Below, piece by piece: positions 1 to 5,820 of a stretch of DNA of 15,047 bases. The notes below the pieces were generated by a model that ran no database searches, was not told where the DNA came from, and was given only the letters and a program-made list of their open reading frames with translations. Source of the DNA: an uncultured Clostridia bacterium (GTDB lineage: Bacteria > Bacillota > Clostridia > Christensenellales > CALWSW01); the NCBI GenBank assembly GCA_937874755.1, contig CALNBC010000145.1, forward strand, positions 1-15,047, in the 5' to 3' direction. Position 1 is the first letter of the stretch. Each line of letters begins with the position of its first letter. The position numbers and the translations under genes were made by a program.

Positions 1-55
1 TTCAGGTCCGTATGAAGGTTCCTTCATGCAGGTTCAAGTCCTGTTTCCCGCACCA
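1..55 (+). tRNA. tRNA-Leu (probably CAG anticodon), 3' part only
   Basis: Seen: a T arm (stem GCAGG 28-32, loop TTCAAGT 33-39, stem CCTGT 40-44), the 3' acceptor strand TTCCCGC (45-51), discriminator A52 and an encoded CCA (53-55). Before it lies a long variable arm (ATGAAG 12-17 pairing with CTTCAT 22-27), which marks a class II tRNA (Leu, Ser or bacterial Tyr). If t2 is U33 the anticodon is CAG with G37, which fits leucine. The 5' half lies outside the window, so the D arm and the anticodon-stem pairing cannot be checked. Confidence 0.85.
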
Positions 56-60
56 AACAC

Positions 61-90
61 AAAGCCTCGATAACTCGGGGTTTTTTATTT
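61..90 (+). terminator. Rho-independent terminator of the tRNA transcript
   Basis: AAAGCCTCG (61-69) pairs with CGGGGTTTT (76-84) through a six-base loop, with two G-T wobbles, and runs into a T-rich tract (81-90). It begins five bases after the CCA end, as expected for the end of a tRNA unit. Confidence 0.8.
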
Positions 91-195
91 TTCCTAGATA
101 TTTAGAGGGTTTGATGGGTTTCATTGTTTGCGCATATCTTACAAACATTACCCCATTATTACATACATTTTAACTTTGGGTTGTGCTTATTTAAT

Positions 196-231
196 AAAAA
201 ACCTCAGGGAACAGAATTGCTCCGGTTCCTG
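196..231 (-). terminator. Probable terminator of the minus-strand zinc-ribbon gene
   Basis: Read on the minus strand, CAGGAAC (231-225) pairs with GTTCCCTG (212-205) with one bulged base, and six T residues follow three bases later (201-196). This is the only hairpin downstream of the gene ending at 355 that has a T tract in the right place. It lies about 125 bases past the stop codon, with two other hairpins in between. Confidence 0.5.
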
Positions 232-240
232 TACTTTGAA

Positions 241-268
241 AGAAGTCGATTCAGAAAAATCGACTTCT
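241..268. repeat. Perfect 11-bp inverted repeat
   Basis: AGAAGTCGATT (241-251) and AATCGACTTCT (258-268) are exact reverse complements around a six-base loop. Neither strand has a T tract after it, so it is not a standard terminator. It could belong to a dispersed intergenic palindrome family or be an RNA processing or stability element. Confidence 0.6.
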
Positions 269-314
269 CAACCTCTTAAATAAAACCTCAACATTTGGGA
301 CTTTTTTGGTAGGC

Positions 315-344
315 TCGGGCGAGGAGCCGTAGCTCCTCGTCCGA
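315..344. repeat. 13-bp GC-rich hairpin just after a stop codon
   Basis: TCGGGCGAGGAGC (315-327) pairs with GCTCCTCGTCCGA (332-344), with one G-T wobble and a four-base loop. It starts 10 bases past the stop of the minus-strand gene ending at 355. The nearby homopolymer (302-307) is A-rich on the gene's own strand, so this is not a canonical terminator. It may block 3' exonucleases or be part of a mobile palindromic repeat. Confidence 0.55.
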
Positions 345-354
345 ATCACACATT

Positions 355-864
355 TTACCTTATAACGGTGAACTTGCCTATCACCGGAAGCGGTTTCATC
401 TGACCACTTGCGGCATTTACTATTCCGATTATGCAAAGTGCTACAACTACAAGCCAAGTAAGTCCAAATATGGTCGTGAGCACACTCCACAGACCCCATG
501 AGCCCGAGTTGAGCAATATAGAAGCAAGTATCGAAGTGATAATCCAATACACCACGCCGTATGCCAGCGAAGCAATAAACAGCACCGTTCCCTGGTTGGT
601 GTGATATTTTACGAAAGGCGACGTGTTGTGAGCGCCTGTGATAAGCGGTATGAAAAAGATAATGTAGGCCAATATTGCCATCGTTTTATTGGCCTGAGCG
701 TCTGCTTCGTTAGTCTGAGTTCTAACGGGCTGCTGGTATGTCGGTCGATACTCATTTTGGGCATTGGATGCGCTTGTGGTGTTCGCATCGAGCACTTGCC
801 CGCACGACGGACAGAACTTTACTCCGTCCTTGACCTGTTCCCCACATTTCCCACAGTATGCCAT
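355..864 (-). CDS. Zinc-ribbon protein with DUF4870-like membrane domain
   Basis: A 169-residue protein. The N terminus is a classic zinc ribbon (C4-x2-C7 and C18-x2-C21). A polar Ser/Gln/Asn/Thr-rich linker follows (about 25-60), then three hydrophobic segments at about 62-77, 94-118 and 125-152. The loop KYHTNQGTVLF (86-96) resembles the FHxxQ-type signature of DUF4870/Tic20-like small membrane proteins. The ribbon would face the cytoplasm and probably mediates protein contact rather than catalysis. The start is an ATG with a strong GAGGAGG site about eight bases upstream. It is the last gene of the cysteine-rich cluster but has its own promoter candidate (914-937), so it may be transcribed separately. 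The molecular function is unknown. Confidence 0.85.
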   Translation of the reverse strand: MAYCGKCGEQVKDGVKFCPSCGQVLDANTTSASNAQNEYRPTYQQPVRTQTNEADAQANKTMAILAYIIFFIPLITGAHNTSPFVKYHTNQGTVLFIASLAYGVVYWIITSILASILLNSGSWGLWSVLTTIFGLTWLVVVALCIIGIVNAASGQMKPLPVIGKFTVIR

Positions 865-913
865 AGTTAATTCCTCCTCGTTATGATATCGTCAAAAGCC
901 TCTTTTACGTCAG

Positions 914-940
914 ATTATAGATTTTTTTACGGGTCACTTT
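914..940 (-). promoter_or_regulatory. Promoter candidate upstream of the zinc-ribbon membrane gene
   Basis: On the minus strand a perfect TATAAT (919-914) lies about 50 bases upstream of the start codon at 864. No TTGACA-like box is found at 16-18 bases. Instead AAAGTGACC (940-932) lies 12 bases upstream of the -10. The same word occurs 13 bases upstream of a TATAAC box before the gene starting at 4131, which suggests shared control. Confidence 0.5.
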
Positions 941-964
941 TGCTGATTGCTCGGTTGGTTTGCA

Positions 965-1903
965 TTAATGTTCATTCATGAATTTCAGTAATCCCTGTTT
1001 CCAGCGTTCGGGTGAAGAGTGAATCACCCGGCCGCTAAAGCAGCTGCGGATGAACTGCAGGGAGGTGTTGCGATTTACCGCCATTGCATACTCGGAGTAC
1101 TCGGGTTTCCTTAACTCAGTATCGCTGAGGCGTATCACCTCGCGCTTGAATGCAACTGCTTCTATTGCGCGGTTGAATGACCGGGTAAAGTGTTCAAAAC
1201 TGCCCTCAAAGCGATAGATGAATGTGGCAGCGGACTCATTCTCGGCCACTGCGAATTCCAGCGCAGCAATCCCTCCTTTAATGTTGGGTGCAAGAATCCA
1301 GACCATGTTGTTTGCTTCCGTTTCATCGCCTGCCTTTTTGCTCGCATCGTCAGTCGCCGCTTCTGTTTCTTCAAGGGTCTCGTTATTCTCGTTTTTATCA
1401 GGATTGTCTATTATCGATCCTCTCCCAAAGTTTTGCCTGATACCTACGCAAATCTGCTCCGTGGCGCAGACAGTTTTCAGTACGGAGTAGCTTTCCGCCG
1501 CCCCGCTATCGTCGATTTTTGCCTCCAGCACTCTAGCAAATGATGGCGCAACTGCCGATAGCGAGCCCATTGAGGCTAATATACCAAACGGCATCAGCTT
1601 TGCGATAGTTGCGACTTGCGCAATTCCCAAGGAAGCATCTAAGGCTTTCACCTCGTCTAAGGCCTGCTTCCTAATGGCGTGAAGACGCCTAGTCAGTGCA
1701 TCATCAAAAGGCTCGGTATCGTAACCCAATTTCGAGAAGGTATAGCTTTCACTAATATCCAGGTGAAGAGTATGGGTGAAAGCGCCTCTCTCAATGGCGG
1801 TGACAAAGCAGAGCGGCACTCTGCGCGCTTGTGTGTTTGGGGGTAGAAATACAATGCAATCCTCGTAAACCTCGATGGGCGACACCTTTGAAAGTAATGC
1901 CAT
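965..1903 (-). CDS. Uncharacterised tandem-domain protein, C-terminal part (downstream of a frameshift)
   Basis: 312 codons from an ATG at 1903 that has no convincing ribosome site. Residues 7-83 carry a domain that repeats the one encoded just upstream in another frame. The clearest match is LGYDTEPFDDAL here against LGNDCEPFFDEL there, both followed by an RK-x-AL helix. After it come a hydrophobic stretch (about 92-125), an acidic low-complexity linker (about 166-198) and a unique C-terminal domain starting near MVWILAP and ending in FMNEH. I infer that this is the 3' part of one gene of about 418 codons that also includes 1791-2222. A single extra A at 1887-1889 would explain the break. 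The repeated domain has a strand-rich pattern that could be PH-like, but I do not recognise the family. Confidence 0.65.
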   Translation of the reverse strand: MALLSKVSPIEVYEDCIVFLPPNTQARRVPLCFVTAIERGAFTHTLHLDISESYTFSKLGYDTEPFDDALTRRLHAIRKQALDEVKALDASLGIAQVATIAKLMPFGILASMGSLSAVAPSFARVLEAKIDDSGAAESYSVLKTVCATEQICVGIRQNFGRGSIIDNPDKNENNETLEETEAATDDASKKAGDETEANNMVWILAPNIKGGIAALEFAVAENESAATFIYRFEGSFEHFTRSFNRAIEAVAFKREVIRLSDTELRKPEYSEYAMAVNRNTSLQFIRSCFSGRVIHSSPERWKQGLLKFMNEH

Positions 1904-2222
1904 TTTCCGTAAAGCTATACTCTCCCTTGGTCGACAGAAAAGGCGAACCGCTCACAAACAGCGCTTTGCGCACTTTTTTATTATAGGCAGAGTATAGCTC
2001 GTCGAAAAAAGGTTCACAGTCATTCCCAAGCCACTCGACGGTATACTTGCCCACCTCGGTAGTGATATTTACAGCGTAATTCTTTATTTCAAGTAAGTTT
2101 ACGTCGGCATAAGGGATGTGATACGCATCCAAAGGCGAAATAATGGCAAGCCCATCTTCCTCTACACAAAGCGTTACTTCTCCGTTTATTTGAGTTGAAC
2201 TGATTTTACCCGAGTATTCCAA
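1791..2222 (-). CDS. Uncharacterised tandem-domain protein, N-terminal part (frameshifted at its 3' end)
   Basis: 143 codons from a TTG start (2222-2220) with an AGGAGG site at 2240-2235, 12 bases upstream. No ATG or GTG in this frame is better placed. Residues 1 to about 112 look genuine and contain one copy of a strand-rich domain (about 13-88) ending in LGNDCEPFFDEL and RKAL. The last 31 residues, after K112 (codon 1889-1887), overlap the next reading frame and look like out-of-frame read-through. Moving to the +1 frame at that AAA codon continues smoothly into the second domain copy, in the gene spanning 965-1903. The gene follows the multi-zinc protein gene by 30 bases, so it is in the same operon. 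Function unknown. Confidence 0.6.
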   Translation of the reverse strand: MEYSGKISSTQINGEVTLCVEEDGLAIISPLDAYHIPYADVNLLEIKNYAVNITTEVGKYTVEWLGNDCEPFFDELYSAYNKKVRKALFVSGSPFLSTKGEYSFTENGITFKGVAHRGLRGLHCISTPKHTSAQSAALLCHRH

Positions 2223-2252
2223 TGAAACTGCGCACCTCCTTCCACGACGAAA

Positions 2253-3011
2253 TTAATCGAGTTTGGTTCCGCAACCTCCGCAGAACTTGGTACCAGGAGG
2301 GTTGTCTTCCCCACATCCAGGACATTTGCTGTCGGATTTTTTGGCATTCATAGGGTTTCCGCAGTTGTTGCAGAAGCGAACCCCCTGGGCGTTTTTGGCT
2401 CCGCAGCTTGCGCATGTGCTCAACTCAAGAGAAGCGCCGCAGTTGTTACAAAATTTGCCGTTTCCTGCAGGCTTACCGCAAGCAGGGCAGGTGGTAGTCT
2501 TGCTCTCGATCTTCCCTTTCCACACTGTTGCAGTCTCTCCAGCCTCTTCAATGTTGCGCCTCATGGCATCGGCGCGCGCCTTTGCGACATATACTTCCTG
2601 CCTAGGCGCACATTCGTCGCACAAGCCTTCGTCATCATTGTAGCAAACATCACAAACATAATGATGGCAGGAATGGCAACGGTGAAAGTGCTGCTGTGAT
2701 TCGTTCTGTGACTGCTCGAATGCCTTTTCATGTTCTTTTTGCCATTCTGGGCTCATCTCCTCAAACCGTTCAGAAAGTATGCTCCCGCCGCGTTCAGCGG
2801 CGTAACCCAAGCTGGACAGCCGTCCGCCCAAAAAACTACCTAGAAGCCCTGCTCCGGCGGATATGCCGCGCAACCCTTTCTTCTTCTTATAGGTTTCCGA
2901 TTCGATAAAGCTGGATTTATATCCGTCCTGGCAATTGTCGCAGTAAAAGGTAAATTGGAAACCGGCTTCAGTGGAATTGTCCTCATAATTCCTGGTGAAT
3001 GACTTGAGCAT
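2253..3011 (-). CDS. Multi-zinc protein: treble-cysteine domain plus three zinc ribbons
   Basis: A 252-residue cysteine-rich protein. Residues 24-27 form an isolated C-x2-C knuckle. A Gly-rich, partly hydrophobic stretch follows (about 47-72), then a charged helix (about 82-108). Next is a dense metal site with C112, C115, C120, C123, C131 and C134 in the pattern HFxRCxxC...VCDxCYN...CxxCAPR. A second helix leads to three consecutive zinc ribbons (C175/C178-C188/C191, C200/C203-C214/C217, C230/C233-C244/C247). The 24-27 knuckle and the 108-137 domain recur as almost the whole of the small protein encoded at 3856-4131. The start is an ATG preceded by GGGGGAGG at eight bases. It is likely a cytoplasmic scaffold or adaptor. 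No catalytic motif is visible and the function is unknown. Confidence 0.8.
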   Translation of the reverse strand: MLKSFTRNYEDNSTEAGFQFTFYCDNCQDGYKSSFIESETYKKKKGLRGISAGAGLLGSFLGGRLSSLGYAAERGGSILSERFEEMSPEWQKEHEKAFEQSQNESQQHFHRCHSCHHYVCDVCYNDDEGLCDECAPRQEVYVAKARADAMRRNIEEAGETATVWKGKIESKTTTCPACGKPAGNGKFCNNCGASLELSTCASCGAKNAQGVRFCNNCGNPMNAKKSDSKCPGCGEDNPPGTKFCGGCGTKLD

Positions 3012-3028
3012 TCGTTAATCCTCCCCCT

Positions 3029-3364
3029 CTATCGCTGATTTGTTAGCTTTTTCCCGCAGGCGGTGCACTTCGTGTTCTCGAAGAACTGTAGTTCGCCGCA
3101 ACGCCTGTTGCCGCACTTTATCATCAATCCCGCGCCGCACTGCTCGCAGCGCTCATCCACAAAGGTTCGACCCAAGCACGAGGGACAAACTACATACAGT
3201 GAACGACCGCACCCTGCGCAAACCACTTCATCCTTTTCGATGGAGCGAAGGCAGGTCGGGCATAGATACCCGAAGGGACTTCTGCTCGCGCATTTTGGAC
3301 ACAACCGCGAGTCCCTGTCGATGAATTCCCCGCAATGCAAGCAGGGTTGTTTGTATGTCGCCAT
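3029..3364 (-). CDS. Four-zinc-ribbon protein
   Basis: A 111-residue protein made almost entirely of zinc ribbons: C8/C11 with C22/C25, C35/C38 with C49/C52, C60/C63 with C73/C76, and C84/C89 with C100/C103. All sixteen cysteines pair into four sites. The last site has a four-residue gap in its first knuckle. The sequences between the knuckles are short, so there is no room for an enzymatic domain. The ATG follows a GGGGGG-type ribosome site and lies only three bases past the upstream gene's stop, showing tight operon coupling. The gene downstream starts 17 bases after its end. It resembles double zinc-ribbon proteins found in many Bacillota. A protein-binding role is likely but not shown. 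Confidence 0.8.
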   Translation of the reverse strand: MATYKQPCLHCGEFIDRDSRLCPKCASRSPFGYLCPTCLRSIEKDEVVCAGCGRSLYVVCPSCLGRTFVDERCEQCGAGLMIKCGNRRCGELQFFENTKCTACGKKLTNQR

Positions 3365-3367
3365 GAA

Positions 3368-3841
3368 TTATCCCCCCTGTTTCGTTCCGCATTCACCGCA
3401 AAAACGTGTTCCCGATTCAAGCTCTGCACCGCAATTACTGCAGTGCGGCTTTGCCACTGCTCCCAGTTTGGTTCCGCATTCCTGGCAGAATTTTGTGCCT
3501 TCAGGGTTCTGATAATCGCAATTCGGGCATCTGCTCTGAGCTTCTATTGCTGCCTTTGCGGCTTCATCTGCTTTCTTTTCTTCGTCCATACCCGCTATTT
3601 TCTTCTTGATGGACTCTATATTGCTCCTGATTAGCTGAAGCTTCTCGTATTGGGAGTATGTTGAAGGGTCACGCTCATACGCCTGCCGCCCTATTTCGGC
3701 AAAAAGTTCGGTTTCCTGCTTTTCGAGGTCGGATAGCTCGGTTTGTGCATTGATCATGATTACGTCTGGGTCATCTTGGGGCATAAAGCCCGAAAGTCCT
3801 TTCATAAAATCGCCAAGTCCGTTGAATAAATTGTTTGCCAT
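3368..3841 (-). CDS. Coiled-coil protein with two C-terminal zinc ribbons
   Basis: 157 residues. The N-terminal 30 are mixed Gly/Phe/Met-rich, which could be an amphipathic membrane-contact segment. Residues about 30-103 are predicted here by eye to be a long charged coiled coil (heptad-like Leu/Ile spacing, with runs of Glu, Lys and Ala). Two zinc ribbons follow at C105/C108-C119/C122 and C134/C137-C148/C151. The ATG follows GGGGAGAAA. The gene is 14 bases downstream of the small treble-cysteine gene and three bases upstream of the four-ribbon gene. The arrangement suits a multimerising scaffold that displays zinc ribbons. No enzyme motif is seen. Confidence 0.75.
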   Translation of the reverse strand: MANNLFNGLGDFMKGLSGFMPQDDPDVIMINAQTELSDLEKQETELFAEIGRQAYERDPSTYSQYEKLQLIRSNIESIKKKIAGMDEEKKADEAAKAAIEAQSRCPNCDYQNPEGTKFCQECGTKLGAVAKPHCSNCGAELESGTRFCGECGTKQGG

Positions 3842-3855
3842 TTGTGTTTCTCCCC

Positions 3856-4131
3856 TTAGTTGTTATTTCCGACGCGTGGCGCGCAGTCTTCGCATACCAT
3901 CTCGTCCTCATTGTAATGCCAGTCGCAAACCCACCTTTTGCACTGATAACAGCGGTTGAAATGGTTTCTGCCTTCGTTTGCTGCGAGTTTGAATGCCTCG
4001 TCAGCCGAGGCGGCGCTAATCCTGCCTGTAACAAAAGTGTTTTCACATATCCCGCAACAAAACTTGAAGCGGAAGTAGCCGTCCTCGCTCGTCATTATAT
4101 ATTTGGCTGTAAATTCGGGTATTATGGGCAT
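3856..4131 (-). CDS. Small treble-cysteine protein, stand-alone version of the domain in the 2253-3011 gene
   Basis: 91 residues, first gene of the minus-strand cluster. Residues 22-29 read FKFCCGIC, a metal knuckle like FTFYCDNC in the larger protein. Residues 58-86 carry HFNRCYQC, VCDWHYN and CEDCAPR (C61, C64, C69, H72, C80, C83), closely matching HFHRCHSC, VCDVCYN and CDECAPR of the larger one. H72 replaces a cysteine of the larger protein and could still bind zinc. The ATG has a GAGG site six bases upstream and a promoter candidate at about 45-65 bases. The two proteins are clearly paralogous in this region, and this one lacks the ribbon tail. Function unknown. Confidence 0.75.
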   Translation of the reverse strand: MPIIPEFTAKYIMTSEDGYFRFKFCCGICENTFVTGRISAASADEAFKLAANEGRNHFNRCYQCKRWVCDWHYNEDEMVCEDCAPRVGNNN

Positions 4132-4175
4132 ATACGCCTCACATTTCTACTCGTATTAGCATATCTCTGCTAGCT

Positions 4176-4204
4176 GTTATATTGACGATTCACTGGTCAC
4201 TTTC
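4176..4204 (-). promoter_or_regulatory. Promoter candidate for the zinc-ribbon operon
   Basis: On the minus strand TATAAC (4181-4176) lies about 45 bases upstream of the start codon at 4131. AAAGTGACC (4203-4195) lies 13 bases upstream of that. The same pair of elements, at nearly the same distance, precedes the gene starting at 864. There is no standard TTGACA box at the usual distance. Confidence 0.45.
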
Positions 4205-4307
4205 TTGCCTGCATATATTCCAACATTTTGAAAAATAAGCTATTATAAACTAGATGGGTAATTATGGCGTTTCTTAATATCAGCATAGTATTGTGCAGCA
4301 CGAAAGT

Positions 4308-4389
4308 AATCACCCCGAAAGGGTGATTTTGGAAAGAATTCTGCATTTGCGGGTGTTTTTTAGGGTGATTTTGCAGATTGGACGATACT
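4308..4389 (+). promoter_or_regulatory. Hairpin, repeated GGGTG(A/T)TTTT boxes and weak -10 upstream of the lipoprotein gene
   Basis: AATCACCC (4308-4315) and GGGTGATT (4321-4328) form an 8-bp inverted repeat with a five-base loop, followed by TT. The box GGGTGATTTT at 4321 recurs as GGGTGTTTTT at 4351 and GGGTGATTTT at 4363. A weak -10-like GATACT lies at 4384-4389 and has no -35 box, so the boxes at 4351 and 4363 would sit where an activator binds. I infer a binding site for the regulator encoded two genes downstream. The hairpin alone could also be a weak terminator. Confidence 0.4.
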
Positions 4390-4419
4390 GAGCGAAAACA
4401 AACCGCCGGAGGATTTCAT

Positions 4420-5781
4420 ATGAAAAAGCAAATCCCGTTAGTAACATTTCTCTGTATACTGTCATTTGCCCTATTGGGGTGCAATAATTTTTCGTACGGA
4501 CTTGACCCCGGCGAGCCTGTAACGATTACGATGTGGCACAATTACGGGGGTCAAATGAAGGACACGATGGACGAACTCATCACCGAGTTCAACAACACCG
4601 TCGGAGCGGAAAGCGGCATAACCATAAACGTTACCTCCATTCAGTCATCGAAGGACCAGAACGATAAATTAGCCATGATAGCTTCTGGCGACCCAGGAGC
4701 CCCCGAAATGCCCGACATTGCCACGGCTTACCCTTCTATGGCGCTTACTTTGTCCGAGGCCGACCTTCTGGCTTCGCTTGACGAGCACTTTACCAAACAG
4801 GAGTTATCCTCTTATATCGAGCAATTCGTCGAAGAAGGCAGGCTAAGTGATGGGAAGCTATATGTGTTTCCAGTCTCCAAATCAACCGAAGCACTTTTCG
4901 TGAACAAGACACTCTTCGATCGTTTTTCCGAAGCGACAGGCACTACGCTTGACAGCCTTTCCACCTTCGAGGGAATTGCTCGTGCTGCCGAAAAATACTA
5001 CGAGTGGACAGACTCCATTACCCCCAGCATTACTAACGATGGGAAAACTTTTTTTACGGCCGATTCCTGGTTCAACATAGCTCAGGCAGGAACAGCGCAA
5101 CTTGGTAGCGAATTTGTAGAAATGGACAGCTTAAACATGGATTCTTCAAGCTATAAAAGGATTTGGGATTTTTCGGTACTGCCTGCGCTAAATGGCGCTT
5201 ATGCTGTTATGGACGGCTATTCCTCCGAACTTTCCAAAACAGGTGAAATAATCTGCTCTATCGGTTCCACAGCGGGGATACTCTTTTACGGCGATACTAT
5301 TATCTATCCCGATAACACAAAGGAAAGTGTAGAGTTCGACGTATTACCTTATCCCGTTTTCGAAGGCGGAGAGAAAGTAGCACTCCAGCGCGGCGCGGGT
5401 ATGGTCGTTGCAAAATCCACTGCGCAAAAGGAATATGCAGCTTCAGTTTTTTTGAAATGGTTTACCAGCCCCGAACAGAATATGCGATTTGTATCGTCCA
5501 CAGGCTATTTGCCCGTCACCAAAGAAGCATTTGAACAGAAAATGTCTGAAGAGATTGAGTCTATAGAGAACCCATCTGTCAAGAAACTGCTGGAAACCGC
5601 AACATTTATGTATGAGAATTACTCCTTCATAATCGCTCCTAATGCAGAGAATTTCTCGTCGCTTTCCGGCGATTACGAAAGTGGCATAAAGCAGGTTATG
5701 CGTGACGGGCGACAAAAGGTGTTGGACGGTGGCGACGTAGGCTTTATCGGGAATGAACTTTACGACACCTTTCTACATTGA
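4420..5781 (+). CDS. Extracellular solute-binding lipoprotein (family 1 type)
   Basis: 453 residues from the ATG at 4420, chosen because GGAGGA (4408-4413) sits six bases upstream and a lipoprotein signal follows at once: KK, a hydrophobic core and lipobox LLGC with C21 as the lipidated residue. The mature part begins like family 1 ABC solute-binding proteins (VTITMWHNYGG). Later it has SKSTEALFVNKTLFD and near the C terminus FLKWFTSP and TGYLPVTKEAFE, all typical of the CUT1/glycerol-phosphate/maltose class. It should be anchored outside the cytoplasmic membrane and bind a small solute such as a sugar or polyol. There is no permease or ATPase gene next to it. Instead a membrane LuxR-type regulator starts 39 bases downstream, so a sensing role is more likely than transport. 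The ligand cannot be read from the sequence. Confidence 0.88.
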   Translation: MKKQIPLVTFLCILSFALLGCNNFSYGLDPGEPVTITMWHNYGGQMKDTMDELITEFNNTVGAESGITINVTSIQSSKDQNDKLAMIASGDPGAPEMPDIATAYPSMALTLSEADLLASLDEHFTKQELSSYIEQFVEEGRLSDGKLYVFPVSKSTEALFVNKTLFDRFSEATGTTLDSLSTFEGIARAAEKYYEWTDSITPSITNDGKTFFTADSWFNIAQAGTAQLGSEFVEMDSLNMDSSSYKRIWDFSVLPALNGAYAVMDGYSSELSKTGEIICSIGSTAGILFYGDTIIYPDNTKESVEFDVLPYPVFEGGEKVALQRGAGMVVAKSTAQKEYAASVFLKWFTSPEQNMRFVSSTGYLPVTKEAFEQKMSEEIESIENPSVKKLLETATFMYENYSFIIAPNAENFSSLSGDYESGIKQVMRDGRQKVLDGGDVGFIGNELYDTFLH

Positions 5782-5820
5782 TTGGCAAGAACTAGGGAAA
5801 ACGGTAAGAAGGTTGAGACA

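Noticed and set aside
251..547. Minus-strand frame overlapping the zinc-ribbon membrane gene
   Set aside because: A shadow frame running through hairpins and the overlapping real gene. No family features.
4321..4372. Repeated GGGTG boxes as a CRISPR array
   Set aside because: The copies are only ten bases long and unevenly spaced (30 and 12), with no spacers of constant size.
4378..4419. Upstream extension of the lipoprotein gene from a TTG at 4378
   Set aside because: It would bury the lipoprotein signal sequence, and the GGAGGA site clearly serves the ATG at 4420.
5782..5820. TTG start for the LuxR-type regulator directly after the lipoprotein stop
   Set aside because: No ribosome site precedes it, whereas the ATG at 5821 has AGAAGG at the right distance.
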